From positions 22,772,001-22,836,000 of the forward strand of contig CM075655.1 of the NCBI GenBank assembly GCA_037953625.1: DNA of 64,000 nt, given 5' to 3'. Source of the DNA: Crotalaria pallida (Eukaryota; Streptophyta; Magnoliopsida; Fabales; Fabaceae). Below the pieces are notes generated by a model, which saw only the letters and a program-made list of their open reading frames with translations, made no database searches and was not told the origin of the DNA. Of the stretch, positions 1-11,189 are shown in pieces (the stretch's first letter is position 1; each line of letters starts with the position of its first letter). Made by a program: the position numbers and the translations under genes.

Positions 1-608
1 GAACTAGAGTGAGCTGCATCTTAACATTGTAATCTAACAATTGAAGTATCTAGTAGAAACTCTCTATCTTTGGATAGAGGGGACTGGATGTAGCTCTCAA
101 GTGGTAGAGAGTGAACCAGGATAAAATCTTGTCTTTCTTGCTTTTATTTCTTCTAGCTTTCATTAACCAAGAACAATAAATTGATTAGGTTAATTTTGGG
201 GTTTTTCATTTCCTAGTTAATTAACCTAAATTGGCTTGGTAAATTTGCTTAGTATTGTTCATTCATTCATTCATCGTTTGTGAGTGCATCATTGTATTGA
301 AATCTCCATAGAATTCTAAATAAGATTGTTTTTCTGAAAAACTGATTTTCTCTGTATTAATTGATTAAGGGGCTAATTAATCGATTAGTTTAAAAGTATC
401 ATTCGGTCTTAATCGAGTAACGCCTTGGTTAATCGATTAGTACAAAAGCAAGCTTCGGTATTAATCGATTAATATTGAAGTTAATCGATTAAACATTGTT
501 ATTTTTGTTAGAAAATTTGTTTTCTCAAATCCATTCTCTTTAACAATCGAAATATTTGTATTCAGGCTTCAAAATACTATTCACCCCCCCTCTAGTTTAT
601 TTTCAACA
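1..608 (+). mobile_element. 3' part of a SIRE-like Ty1/copia LTR
   Basis: The block resembles the last third of the complete Copia LTR at 5063-6591. It has the same 'gggactgga...gtgaaccaggataaa' stretch, a C-run before 'ctctagt' near the end, and it ends in CAACA at 608. About 370-510 holds several ATCGAT-centred palindromes (TTAATCGATTAA type). The left part lies outside the window. At 609 the sequence switches abruptly to minus-strand Copia RT, so this LTR probably inserted into, or recombined with, that older element. Basis: internal comparison plus knowledge of LTR layout. Confidence 0.75.
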
Positions 609-610
609 AT

Positions 611-1404
611 CTTGACTACGAGCCAGTTCAACAATCTTTCATATGAAAGTAGTTGCTCAAGTAGGCTTTAAAGGACTCAATTGCATTCCTATTTTTTCCA
701 GAAATGATGAGATCGTCCACATAAACTAACACATACAACTCCAAACAACCACACTGCAGAGCAAAGAAGGAGTCGTCAGAATAGGATTGTGTGAAACCAT
801 ATTTCAGGAGAGTACTTTCGAGTTTGGCAAACCAACAACGAGGTGCTTATTTTAAGCCATATAGAGATGGCTACCAAAAAATGCCCATGTCTTGAAGAGA
901 GTATAGAACAGTTCACATATTGAGCTAAGGGATAGGGCGTACATGAGGAACGTGATGGAGCAGTAGAACATTATCACCGAGGGTATACTTGCGTTGGCAC
1001 AAGAAAATGTCATCCTGACTACGAGCCACTTCAATGCCATCGAGTTACTTTAAAAGACCAAGATCTTCCATATGAAAGTAGTTGCTCAAGTAGGCTTTAA
1101 AGGACTCAATTGCATTCCTATTGTTTCCATAAATGATGAGATCGCCCACATAAACTAACACATACAACTCCACACAACAATAATACAGAGTGAAGAAAGA
1201 GTAGTCAGAATAGGATTGTGTGAAAGCATATTTCAGGAGAGCACTTTGGAGTTTGGCAAACCAACAACGAGGTGCTTGTTTTAAGCCATATAGAGATGGC
1301 TACCAAAAAATGCCCATGTCTTGAAGAGAATTTAGAACAGTTCACATATTGAGCTAAGGGATAGGGCGTACATGAGGAATGTGATGGAGCAGTAGAACAA
1401 TGTA
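611..1404 (-). repeat. Tandem duplication of about 380 bp inside RT
   Basis: 611-984 and 1016-1404 are highly similar over nearly their whole length (starts 'tgactacgagcca', ends 'gatggagcagtagaaca'), offset by about 405 bp. Both copies carry the same abnormal junction between the integrase-RT linker and the LYGLK motif. The RT deletion must therefore have come before the duplication. Confidence 0.85.
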
Positions 1405-2158
1405 AAGGGTATATCTTAGAGATGATGTTAACGACAAAGTCTTGTAACCTAGTAGAAGGAACCTTCATACGAGTACCATGTCCCAAATCTTCAATATTGT
1501 CATTAGTAGTAGGTTCCCCCTGGATTCAACAACTGATTGCATAACATTGGATGAAGATTTGGAATGCTCATCTAGTGCTATAATTTCACCTTCCGAAAGC
1601 TTAGAAGACTTGGGCATTTTAATTACGCGGTGATATATATCATCGTCATCAACCATATCAACAAAGGAAGAAATGGACAGGTTTCGAGTATTAGGAAGAT
1701 ATAGAAGATATGTGATTTCAGCAGCAAAGAGGAACTCATTTTCACAAAAGACATTGTCTCTAGACTCTAGAGGTACAGAAAATACCTAACTCCAAGTCAT
1801 TGATGCGTCATCTTTTGGTGCCATAAGGATACCCAACAAAAACACACGTGTGACTTCGACAAACAAATTTGTCACCCTTATGGTGTTAATTATGCACATA
1901 GCTCAAACAACCAATGACTCGGAGGTGTTGAAGAAGGCGAGTCTTACAAGACAAGAGTTCATATGGAGTTTTGCCTTTCAAGATGATGGTTGGAGTTTGA
2001 TGTATCAAGTAACATGTAGCAAGAGCACATTTTCCCCAAAACTGAATTGGAAAATGGGCTTGAAAACACAAAGCGCAACCAACATTTAGAATGTGTGGTG
2101 TACAAGTACATGAAGTTTCATGTATAATACCATGGTCACAAAAAATGTATTCATACAA
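611..2158 (-). pseudogene. Copia integrase C-part and RT remnants
   Basis: Integrase C-terminal part is readable at 1886-2158 (PYELL and GCLSYVHN, the usual K-TPYE-L and FGC-AY-H region). The integrase-RT linker lies at about 1340-1656. It is joined directly to RT from the 'LYGLK-APR' motif onward, so the front half of RT is deleted. RT is then present twice in tandem. The copy at 611-984 keeps YVDD near 712-735 but has a stop in the LYGLKQ motif; the copy at 1016-1404 reads YVGD. Both therefore look inactive. Frames change repeatedly. Confidence 0.8.
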
Positions 2159-2427
2159 GTCAATTCTATGTCGTCTCTACGAATGATCTTCACTTTTGTG
2201 TTAAATTATCGTGCATTCAGTACGAAAAACTGATGCAGATATTTAGAGACCACTGTTTTATCAACAAGAAGATAGAGCCAGACTACACTTGAGTAATCAT
2301 CAGCAATTGTCAAGAAATATTTGAAAGTTGTAGTGCGGTAAGGCCCCCATAGATCACAGTGGATTAATTGATATATAGCTATTGCTTTATTATCACTACT
2401 AGGGAAACTATTTCGTGATTGTTTTTC

Positions 2428-3955
2428 TCAAAGGCATATTTCACATGCTTGAGTACATAAATTATTATCTCTGCTAGGTCCAATATTTGGAAGCATTTGT
2501 AAAGCCTTTGAAGATACATGTCTCAATCTTCTACTCCACATATAAATAGAAATAGCTTTGTTGGTCTTTATTGTTGTTGCCTTAACAATCCCTTTAAGAT
2601 AGTGTAGCCCTTCTCTTTGTTCACCATCTCCAATCATCGTCCTCGAGGTGCAGTCCTGTATAAGAAAAAACTTGTCAGTGAACTAAATAATATAATTAGA
2701 GTCTTTAAGCAATTGTGATACTGAAATAAGATTGCAATGTAGACTAGGTACATATAGAACATTAGTTAATCTTAGTTTGTCATTGATCACCACGGTTCCT
2801 TCTTTTGTGGCTGTTGTTTCTTCGAGCATTGGTTAGGCATTCTAGTTGACCGATCATGTGATTGGAAGCACATGTATCAATGATCCATGAATAAGAAGAA
2901 AACTTATCGCTGAGTTTCTCAGTTGGTCCTAGCTTAACATTATTCAAGAGATTGACCACTGCTTGCCATTGATCACCAGTAAGTCCACTTGAACTAAATT
3001 TATCAGCATTTGAGGTTTCATGATTGTTTTCTTCCTTGGAGGCTATCGTTTGTGTTGCACGAACTTTAACAGGTCCTCCACGTCTTTTGTTATTAGATGC
3101 AGCATTAGACATTTCTGGTTTCCCATCTCCGATTCCCTTCACTATCCCACATGATCGATCTCCCCACCACTTAGGATACCCAATGACTTTAAAGCAATTA
3201 TCTGAATAATGCCCAGCCCAATTGCAATATGATGACTGCAGATTCCTCCCTTTTCTTTTCGCTTAAAACCAGACTGCACAATAAATGCCATCACTTTACC
3301 ACGTTCTTCAACCATGCGAGTGACTATGCGCACTCACTCCTCTTGTACCAGCGTTGAGTAAGCTTTTTCAACGTAGGCATGAAGATTAGATCTCCGTGTT
3401 CCATAAAGATTGTCAAACTCAGAACGAGATTGCACTTGTAGAGGCCACACTTGCATGTAGGTACCTAATCATAGTTTGCCAATTCTTCCCATAGCTTTTT
3501 CAGTTTGCCATAGTATGTCACAATGGTCAACCCTCTTTGTTTACACTCAACAAGCTCAGCTCTGAGCTGCTGAATTCGTGGTCCATTCACAACAAAAAGA
3601 CGCTCTTTAATGTCCTCGCAGAGATCCTTTGCAACCTCAATGTGCGATATGGTCGATCGTAATGAAGGTTCAATAGTATTCAAGATCTGCAGATCCCACA
3701 TCAGGTTTCTTGATTGTTCCATCAATGAAACCAAATTTCTTTACTTGTCGGTAAATGTTCTAAGTGAACAAGCCCATTCATCATAATTTTCTCCCTTTAG
3801 TTGTACCTGAGTTAGCAAGCTCCCTGGATTATCACTTGAAGCAATATCATAAGGAAAGATGATTTTCCTAAAGATCATTTCATCACCATTATTGATTGTC
3901 TTCTTTTCCTCGCCATTGTTTCAGTGGAAGATTTTTGGTCATCCATGGTTCAATT
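2428..3955 (-). pseudogene. Copia gag, protease and GAG-pre-integrase remnants
   Basis: Minus-strand fragments in order: gag start near 3946 (MDDQKSS...), gag core at 3465-3734 ('LWEEL' and 'KERLFVVNG' typical of Copia UBN2-type gag), a protease remnant near 2870-2900 with WIIDTCASNHM (the usual DTGAS became DTCAS), and GAG-pre-integrase at 2428-2637 ('WSRRLRHVSSKAL', ending in CEICL). Gag would build the virus-like particle, and the protease would cut the polyprotein. Stops and frame changes separate every fragment. Only relics remain. Confidence 0.8.
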
Positions 3956-3963
3956 ATGGTATA

Positions 3964-3975
3964 GCTTTGATACCA
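3964..3975 (-). other. Primer-binding site, tRNA-iMet type
   Basis: On the minus strand this reads TGGTATCAAAGC, one base away from the common plant Copia PBS TGGTATCAGAGC. It sits between gag and the short LTR, so it fixes the orientation of this element as minus. Confidence 0.8.
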
Positions 3976-3985
3976 TAACAGAATT

Positions 3986-4194
3986 GATATGGGAATGTGT
4001 ATTATTAATTGAATCTTAGTTTAATATATACAAGTGCAGGCCATATACAATCAAGGCAATCATTGCCTTCATTTTTGCTATTTAAACTTAAACCTTTGAT
4101 ATGTATCCTAAAATAAAAGATATGTACAACTAATTGCATAATATCGAGTGCAATCAAGTATCTGCATGATATTATAGTAGAATATTAACTAACA
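3986..4194 (-). repeat. 5' LTR of the decayed Copia element (about 209 bp)
   Basis: Bounded by TG (3986) and CA (4194) on the plus strand. The minus strand starts TGTTAGTTAATATT. It is separated from the PBS by about 10 bp, as in many plant Copia elements with short LTRs. The partner LTR is not in the window, so the boundaries rest on the TG/CA ends and the PBS position only. Confidence 0.6.
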
Positions 4195-4369
4195 TTACTA
4201 CATGATATATATCGGCTTAACCCAATAAGAAATGATATGACCTAGCCTAACATGTCTTGCTTCAACTTTAATCATAAGATTCAAGTTCGAGTCTTTCACA
4301 ACATCACGAAATTGAATACTTCACAGGAAAAATTTTATCCCTTGTAATTTTTTGGTTTAAATATTCTTT

Positions 4370-4925
4370 TGGACCTTTATCTTATTTTTAGGTTTCAATT
4401 TGGTCATTTACCTTTTAAAAAAGACTTAATAGTTACATAGGTCCCCAAAAGATACTCGTGGAATCAGTTAGGTTCCTGAAAGATTTGTGGAATCTCTTAA
4501 ATCCCCAAAAATCAATGTGGCGTCACGTTAGTCCCTCTCATCCAATTTCGTCAGGAGGGACCTAACGGAATCCTACGTGCCACAATAAATGTTTTGTTGG
4601 CCCCAATACCATGTTGGATTGTTAAGAAGGTGACACGTTTGGGCCAACAAAGCATTTAACGTGCCATGTAGAATTTCGTTAGATCCCTCATGAAGGACTA
4701 ATAACGTGATGCCAAATTGATCTTTGGGGATTTAAGAGTTTCCACAAATCTTTCAAAGACCTAACTGATTCAAAAATGATCTTTGGGGGTTTAAGATATT
4801 CCACAAATCTTTCAGAGACCTAACTGATTCCACAAGTACCTTTCGAAGACCTATATGACTATTAACTCTTTAAAAAAAGTCAATTTAGTCCTCTATGTTT
4901 CCAACGTAAGTTAATTTCATCTTTC
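4370..4925. mobile_element. Fold-back (long inverted repeat) non-autonomous element
   Basis: The two halves are imperfect reverse complements around a centre near 4615. Left-arm motifs such as 'aggttcctgaaagatttgtgg' type text, 'acgtgccac' and 'gttggccc' recur inverted in the right arm ('gggccaac', 'acgtgccat', 'ccacaaatctttcagag'). The right arm contains an extra internal duplication (about 4735-4840). No coding sequence. Class unknown; MITE or MULE-like are both possible. Confidence 0.6.
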
Positions 4926-5062
4926 TGTCATGACAATGTTTGAATTTCACATGAATATATTGATTTTATCGGAATTCCCTTTTTAAGATCAATAGAATCT
5001 GAATTTTGTCATCGAAATTTACAAATTTAAAACAAGAGATACAAAAAGATGGATGAAATTTT

Positions 5063-6591
5063 TGTAAAATCAAATCTCCGATTAAGGTGGATTAATTTTG
5101 ATGATGACAATGTAATTAAATTATGGACTTAATTTGAAGAATGCAAGCCCAACAATAAAGAAGATCAAGTGCTTAGTTTATTTATTCATTCTCATTTATT
5201 CTTATTGTATTTTATTTTATTTATGAGAGTAGGTAGTTTAGGTTTTTATTCTCACATAAGGTCAAATAATAATCATGCATGAAAGGTTGAGATTAAAATC
5301 AATTAGACTTGAGAAGAGAATTGAAAACAATGTTAGAAAAACTTAATTTTTCCAACATTGAGCAATTCACTCGAGTGATTCTCAATTCACTCGAGTGATT
5401 TATGAATTTTCAGTAATATAGCCGTTGGATAAAGTAAAAAGGCAACACTATCAGAGTTGACCAAAAACACTCGAGTGTTTCCAAAAAGACTCGAGTGATT
5501 TAGGTCTGTCAGCAAATTTTTTAAACGTTAGAAGAGGACAAAAAGCAAGAATAACTTTTTTTTCCTTCCCTTTTGTCCCCTCACTTATATTCTGAATAGT
5601 GGCCATTATCCAAGTGAATAAGCTTACATTCTATCATTGATTCTCTCTCTCTCAAGTGTTAAAATCATTTTCTCTCTAAACTCAACCAAGCATTCATCTT
5701 TATTATTTGTCTTAGTGAGTTAAGAGAGTGTGCTTCATTTGTAAGAGAATTATTTGTTGTAAAATTCTCAAACACTCAAACACTTTAGCTTGTTTAGAAA
5801 ATCTTGGTGAGGTATCCAAGTACTTGGTGAGGTATCCAAGTTCTCAAGCACAAAGACTAAGAGGATTCTTAGCTTGGTGGGATCTTGGAGGTTCCAAGGA
5901 GCTTAAGAAGAAGGGACTCTTCATCACCAAATCAAGTTGGGGTAGAAATTTCAAGAGTTTGGTACACTCTTGAAAAGGGTTAGGATTGAGTGAGGAATCT
6001 CAATTTATCCTTGTAATTTCTAACAATTTGATTACTAGTAGAAACTCCTAATTTCTAACAATTTGATTTCATAAGGCTACCAGGATAAAATTGGTGTTGT
6101 CTCTCTCTTTTATAGCTTTCTTAGTTTTCAAGTAAAACCAAACCCTAAGTTCTCTAGAAAGGGGATTTTATAATTCTAGTAGCAATTGGTTGCAATTAAC
6201 TTGTTTTCAACTTGTTTTAACTTAGTTTAATAGCCCTCTACTTTGATTTATATCTGCCCTGGATTAGTCTTTAAGAAATTGAATCATTTTGCTGAATTTC
6301 TCTGAAACTGCTCCTTTCTGATCTGCATAAAACACTCGAGTGTTTTACAATTCACTCGAGTATTTCGTGGAATTTCACTCGAGTGTTCTTCATTTTCACG
6401 TGAGTGTTTTTCAGGTTTTCTGAAAAACACGCGAGTGTTTTTAAATTCACTCGAGTAAATTGCCCAGTTTCAGAAAAACAAGCTTTTGATCAATTATCTT
6501 TTAATTGCACCGAAAATTAGTCACTGTTGCTTCCACATTACTATTCACCCCCCCTCTAGTAATTGCTAAGCCCGCTTGTTGGTTTCCAACA
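5063..6591 (+). repeat. 5' LTR of the SIRE-like Copia element
   Basis: Begins TGTAAAATC and ends TTTCCAACA, directly before the PBS; 1529 bp against 1562 bp for the 3' copy. The length difference comes from an 18-bp stretch near 17440 and a rearranged segment around 6050-6085. Two clusters of CTCGAG palindromes occur: 5370-5495 near the LTR start and 6335-6455 near its end. CT-rich runs at 5640-5680 could lie near the transcription start, but I cannot place it. Confidence 0.93.
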
Positions 6592-6593
6592 AG

Positions 6594-6605
6594 TGGTATC
6601 AGAGC
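6594..6605 (+). other. Primer-binding site, tRNA-iMet type
   Basis: TGGTATCAGAGC, the standard plant Copia PBS complementary to the 3' end of initiator Met tRNA, three bases after the LTR end. Confidence 0.93.
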
Positions 6606-6659
6606 TCGGTCGAAAGATCGAGCGTAAAAGCTTTTTCGAAAAAGATCCTTTTGGAAACA

Positions 6660-8450
6660 ATGGGCTCTAGCTATCAACAAGAAGGGTCTATGTCTCTTAA
6701 TCGACCTCCATTCTTTAATGGTGAATATTATTCTTATTGGAAGGTTAGGATGAGAGTCTTTGTAGAAGCAATAGACACCGATATTTGGGATGCAATTGAA
6801 AAAGGTCCTTATATTCCTAGAAGAGTGATTAATGGTGAAGCCATTGTTATTCCTAGGACAAGTTGGAATGAAGATGATAAAAAGAAAGTTTCATATGATT
6901 TAAAAGCTAAAAATATCATCTTCTCCGCTTTGTCCAAAAATGAATTTCATAGGATTTCACAATGTCAATCGGCTAAAGAAATGTGGGATACCTTGCAAAT
7001 TACTCATGAGGGAACTAGTGAAGTTAGAGACTCAAGATTAAATGCTTTAACTCATGAATATGAGCTCTTTCATATGTTCCCTAATGAGTCTATCAATGAT
7101 ATGCAAACAAGGTTCACACATATCGTTAACCAATTGATTGGCTTAGGAAAGGAATTTAGAGATGGTGAAACTACTAACAAAGTCTTGAGATGTCTTGATA
7201 GGAGATGGAAACCTAAGGTGACCGCCATCAAGGAAGCTAAGGATGTAAAATCTATGGACTTGACCACCTTGTTTGGAAAGCTCCAAGAACATGAGATGGA
7301 ACTATCAAGACTTCACCTAAATGAAGATTCGGACAAGAAAAAGAAGAGCATCTCTCTAAAAGCCTCAACCAAAATGTCAAAAGAGGATGAATATGAATCT
7401 TCAAGTGAAAGCTCCGATCATGCTCTAAATGAGGAAGAGATTGGTTTATTTGCCAAGAGGTTCAACAAATTCCTCAAAGGAAAAAAGGGTAGTTCATCAT
7501 TCTCTAAGGACAAGAGACCTCAAGACAAAAGATCCAAGGATAACAAGCAAAGAAACAAGAGCTCAAGTGAGAGTGTGAAATGTCATGAGTGTGGTGGGAT
7601 AGGACACATAAGAATGGAATGTCCCACCTACTTGAGAAAGAATGAGAGGAAGACTCAAGATGGCAAGGGGAAAAGAGCTTACATTGTTTGGGATGAACCG
7701 GAAAATGATTCCAAGTCATCCTCATGTAGTTCGGATGATGAGGAAGCCAAGCTATGCCTCATGGCCAAGAATGACAATGAAGCCTCCTCAAGTAGTGAAA
7801 GAAAAGACAATGAGAGTGAGGATGAGGTATCATCTAATTATTCTTACACCTCCTCTCATACTATTTCTTATGATGATTTTCTAAATGAGTATAATGAAAT
7901 GTTAACTCAATTTGAAAGACTTGCTAAAGTTAACAAAGAAAAAGGAAAGAAGCTTTTGGAGTATCAAAAGGAAATCAATGAATTAGAAAAATCTATTAAT
8001 GATTTGAAACTCCAAAATGCATCCTTGGAACTTGCTAACTCTAGTCATGTTTGTGAGAATGCAAATCACTTATATACCATCACTCATTGTGAAAAGTGTT
8101 GTGTGCTTGAAAAAGAAGTTAATGATTTGAAAATCAAACTCAACACTTTTAACAAAAGTGATAAAAACCTAGATCGGTTAATTGGTTCTCTTAGACACAA
8201 CTCAAACAAAACCGGTCTAGGATATGTCCACAAGAAAAAGAAAAATAAAGTGGTTGGTTCATTCTCAAAAATTGATTTTACAAGGAAACCAACTTGCTTT
8301 TATTGTGGAAAATTTGGACATACAAACAATAAGTGCCATATCAAATCTTATGGAATTCAAAATGGCACTTATGTTTGGATTAAGAAGGAAGAATCATCCA
8401 AGACTAACAAAAAGGGACCCAACATAATTTGGGTACCCAAAATGAGCTAG
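6660..8450 (+). CDS. gag: Copia Gag (capsid/nucleocapsid), intact
   Basis: Intact 596-aa frame, taken from the ATG at 6660 (MGSSYQQEG); the frame is open further up into the LTR, but that part overlaps the PBS. Gag forms the cytoplasmic virus-like particle and binds the RNA genome. Residues about 15-230 form the UBN2-type capsid region ('FFNGEYYSYWKVRM', 'MWDTLQITHEGT'). A CCHC zinc knuckle follows near residue 310 (CHECGGIGHIRMEC). A long acidic, serine-rich and coiled-coil-like stretch follows, then a second CCHC knuckle near residue 550 (CFYCGKFGHTNNKC). It ends at TAG 8448-8450; pol opens 16 bases later in another frame. No defects are visible. Confidence 0.92.
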   Translation: MGSSYQQEGSMSLNRPPFFNGEYYSYWKVRMRVFVEAIDTDIWDAIEKGPYIPRRVINGEAIVIPRTSWNEDDKKKVSYDLKAKNIIFSALSKNEFHRISQCQSAKEMWDTLQITHEGTSEVRDSRLNALTHEYELFHMFPNESINDMQTRFTHIVNQLIGLGKEFRDGETTNKVLRCLDRRWKPKVTAIKEAKDVKSMDLTTLFGKLQEHEMELSRLHLNEDSDKKKKSISLKASTKMSKEDEYESSSESSDHALNEEEIGLFAKRFNKFLKGKKGSSSFSKDKRPQDKRSKDNKQRNKSSSESVKCHECGGIGHIRMECPTYLRKNERKTQDGKGKRAYIVWDEPENDSKSSSCSSDDEEAKLCLMAKNDNEASSSSERKDNESEDEVSSNYSYTSSHTISYDDFLNEYNEMLTQFERLAKVNKEKGKKLLEYQKEINELEKSINDLKLQNASLELANSSHVCENANHLYTITHCEKCCVLEKEVNDLKIKLNTFNKSDKNLDRLIGSLRHNSNKTGLGYVHKKKKNKVVGSFSKIDFTRKPTCFYCGKFGHTNNKCHIKSYGIQNGTYVWIKKEESSKTNKKGPNIIWVPKMS

Positions 8451-8466
8451 TGATTGTGTCTTGTAG

Positions 8467-11189
8467 GTGTGCCTTAGAACCGGAAAGCAACTTTGGATAC
8501 TTGATAGTGGATGTTCTAGGCACATGACGGGAGATAAGCGACACTTCATTGAGCTTACTCCTAAGGAAAAGGGATATGTCACATATGGAGACAACAACAA
8601 AGGCAAAATACTTGGTATAGGTAAAATTGGTAATTCTTCCAACTTGGTTATTGATAATGTACTTTATGTTCAAGGATTAGAACATAATCTTTTGAGTATT
8701 AGTCAATTATGTGATATTGGTAACCATGTATTATTTACCTCTACTCATTGTCTCATAAAAAGTGACAAAGATGAATCTATCAAATTTGTTGGAAAAAGGT
8801 CTAATAACACTTACATGGTTGAATTGAATAATATCACTTCTTTAGTTTCAAAATGTTTAATTAGCAAAGAAAGTGATGCTTGGTTATGGCATCGTAGGAC
8901 CGCTCACATTAATGTAAATCAACTTAAGAAACTTCAATCCGAAGATTTAGTAGTTGGTTTACCAAAGCTCAATTTTAAAATTAAAGGTGATTGCACTCCT
9001 TGCAAGAGGTGCAAACAAACTAAAAATCATTTTGGTTCCAAAAATGATGTGTCCACAACAAGACCATTGGAAATTCTTCATATGGACTTGTTTGGACCTT
9101 CTCAAGTAAAAAGCTTTGGTGGCAACTACTATGCCTTGGTGATTGTTGATGATTTTTCAAGATTTACATGGACATTATTTTTAAGTGCTAAGAGTGAGGC
9201 CTACAAGTCTTTTAAACGCCATATTAAGCTTGCACAAAACCAAGTAAACCAAAAAGTGATTATAATTCGAACCGACCATGGAGGTGAATTTGAAAACTAT
9301 AAATTTGATAGATTTTGTGATAAGCATGGAATTGAGCACCAATATTCGGCACCTAGAACTCCACAACAAAATGGAGTTGTTGAGAGGAAAAATAGGGTGC
9401 TAGAGGAACTTGCTAGAACCATGTTAAGTGATTCTCAAGTACCTCAATACTTTTGGGCCGATGCCGTTAATACGGTTTGTTATGTAATGAATAGAATTTT
9501 AATTAGGCCCATGATAAAGAAAACCCCCTATGAGCTTTACAAAGGTAGAAAACCCAATATATCCCATTTCCATGTTTTTGGATGCAAAGTCTACATTTTA
9601 AACAATGGAAAAGATCAACTTGGAAAATTTGATTCTAAATCGGATGAGGGAATATTTTTGGGTTACTCTTCTCATAGTAAAGCTTTTAGAGTTTATAATA
9701 AACGAACTATGACTATTGAAGAATCTATACATGTTGTTTTTAATGAGTCTTCGAAAGAAGATAGTGTTTTATGTGAGGGTAGTGATGATGGACTTGAGAT
9801 TTCAAATGTTGACAAAAAGATGGAAAAATCAAAGGATGAAGGAGAAGTCAAAGATGAACTTGATCCGGCTTGGAAAACGGTGAAAGCTCACCCTATTGAC
9901 AATGTCATAGGAGATCTTTCAAAGGGAGTATTAACTCATAGGTCAATTCAAAACATTTGTCATTTTGTTTCCTTTGTTTCTCAAATCGAACCAAATTCAA
10001 TTAAGGAAGCAATTATGGATGAACATTGGGTTATGGCCATGCAAGAAGAGCTAAATCAATTTGTTAGAAATGATGTTTGGGAATTAGTGCCTATACCCGA
10101 TGATCATACCATAATTGGTTTAAAATGGATTTATAGAAATAAACTTGATGAATCCGGTTTGATTATAAGAAACAAAGCGAGACTTGTTGTCCAAGGGTAC
10201 AACCAAGAGGAAGGTGTTGATTATGATGAGACCTTTGCTCCGATTGCACGTCTTGAGGCAATCCGAATCTTGCTTGCCTTTGCATCAATTATGAATTTTA
10301 CTCTTTATCAAATGGATGTCAAGAGTGCTTTCTTGAATGGTTTCATAAATGAAGAAGTGTATGTTAAGCAACCACCCGGTTTTGAAAGTCATGAGTTTCC
10401 AAACCATGTTTACAAGTTGAAAAAGGAACTTTATGGATTAAAACAAGCTCCTAGAGCTTGGTATGATCGATTAAGTACCTTTCTATTAGAAAATGGCTTT
10501 CAAAGGGGAAAGGTTGATAATACACTATTCATCTACAAAACCAAAGAGGACATTTTGTTAGTGCAAATATATGTATATGATATTATCTTTGGTGCCACTA
10601 AGGTGTCCTTGTGTAGAAAGTTCTCTAATTTGATGAAAAAGGAATTTGAAATGTCCATGATGGGGGAGCTCAAGTTCTTCCTAGGACTTCAAATCAAGCA
10701 AGTCAAGGAGGGGATTTTTGTGCATCAAGGAAAATATTGCAAGGAGCTCCTTGGAAAATTCGGAATGGACAAATGCAAAGAAGCATACACTCCCATGAGC
10801 ACAACATGCTACCTAGACAAGGATGACATAGGTAAACCGGTTGATGTTAGTATATATAGGGGCATGATAGGTAGTCTTCTATATCTTACCGCATCTAGAC
10901 CGGATATTATGTTTAGTGTATGCATGTGTGCCCGTTTTCAAGCAAATCCTAAAGAATCACACCTATCCGCAGTTAAACATATTTTTAAATATCTTAAAGG
11001 AACAATTAACACCGGATTATGGTATCCTAGGGATGCTAGTCTTAGTTTAGTTGGCTATTCGGATTCCGACTTTGCGGGATACAAGCTTGATCGCAAAAGC
11101 ACTAGTGGTACTTGCCATTTATTGGGAAGTTCATTAGTGTCATGGTTTTCTAAAAAGCAAGCTTGTGTTGCTCATTCCACCGCCGAAGC
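8467..11189 (+). pseudogene. pol: Copia Pol, first part (PR-INT-RT-RNase H start), split by insertion
   Basis: One open frame carrying protease (LWILDSGCSRHM near residue 10), GAG-pre-integrase ('WLWHRRTAHINV', CTPCKRC), integrase with D-D-E (HMDLFG; RTDHGGEFE; VVERKNR), RT from 'VWELVPIP', and the RNase H start with GYSDSDFAG. The RT motif expected as YVDD reads YVYD at about 10570-10582: the first catalytic Asp is Tyr, probably by one base change. At 11190 a Gypsy solo LTR interrupts RNase H just after HSTAEA. Leaving out the insertion and one GAAGC copy, the frame continues to 15440 (1018 codons in all). The start at 8467 is GTG, so the true expression mode (frameshift, stop bypass or splicing) is unknown. 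Confidence 0.9.

Larger units (their letters stand above)
609..4194 (-). mobile_element. Decayed Ty1/copia element with short LTR, minus strand
   Basis: Reading the minus strand from 4194 down: a short LTR (3986-4194), a tRNA-iMet-type primer-binding site (3964-3975), gag starting near 3946, protease, GAG-pre-integrase, integrase and RT fragments in several frames. The order gag-PR-INT-RT is diagnostic of Ty1/copia. The 3' end, including RNase H and the second LTR, is missing and replaced by the SIRE-like LTR at 1-608. Many stops and frameshifts make it non-functional and older than its neighbours. Confidence 0.85.

Noticed and set aside
5728..5973. 81-aa frame in the Copia 5' LTR
   Set aside because: Lies in LTR sequence; the matching 3' LTR has an extra 18-bp segment and differs there, and no domain is recognisable.
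8440..8470. Splice acceptor joining gag to pol in the Copia element
   Set aside because: 'cttgtag' before pol looks acceptor-like, but no matching donor could be supported; frameshift or stop bypass is equally possible.
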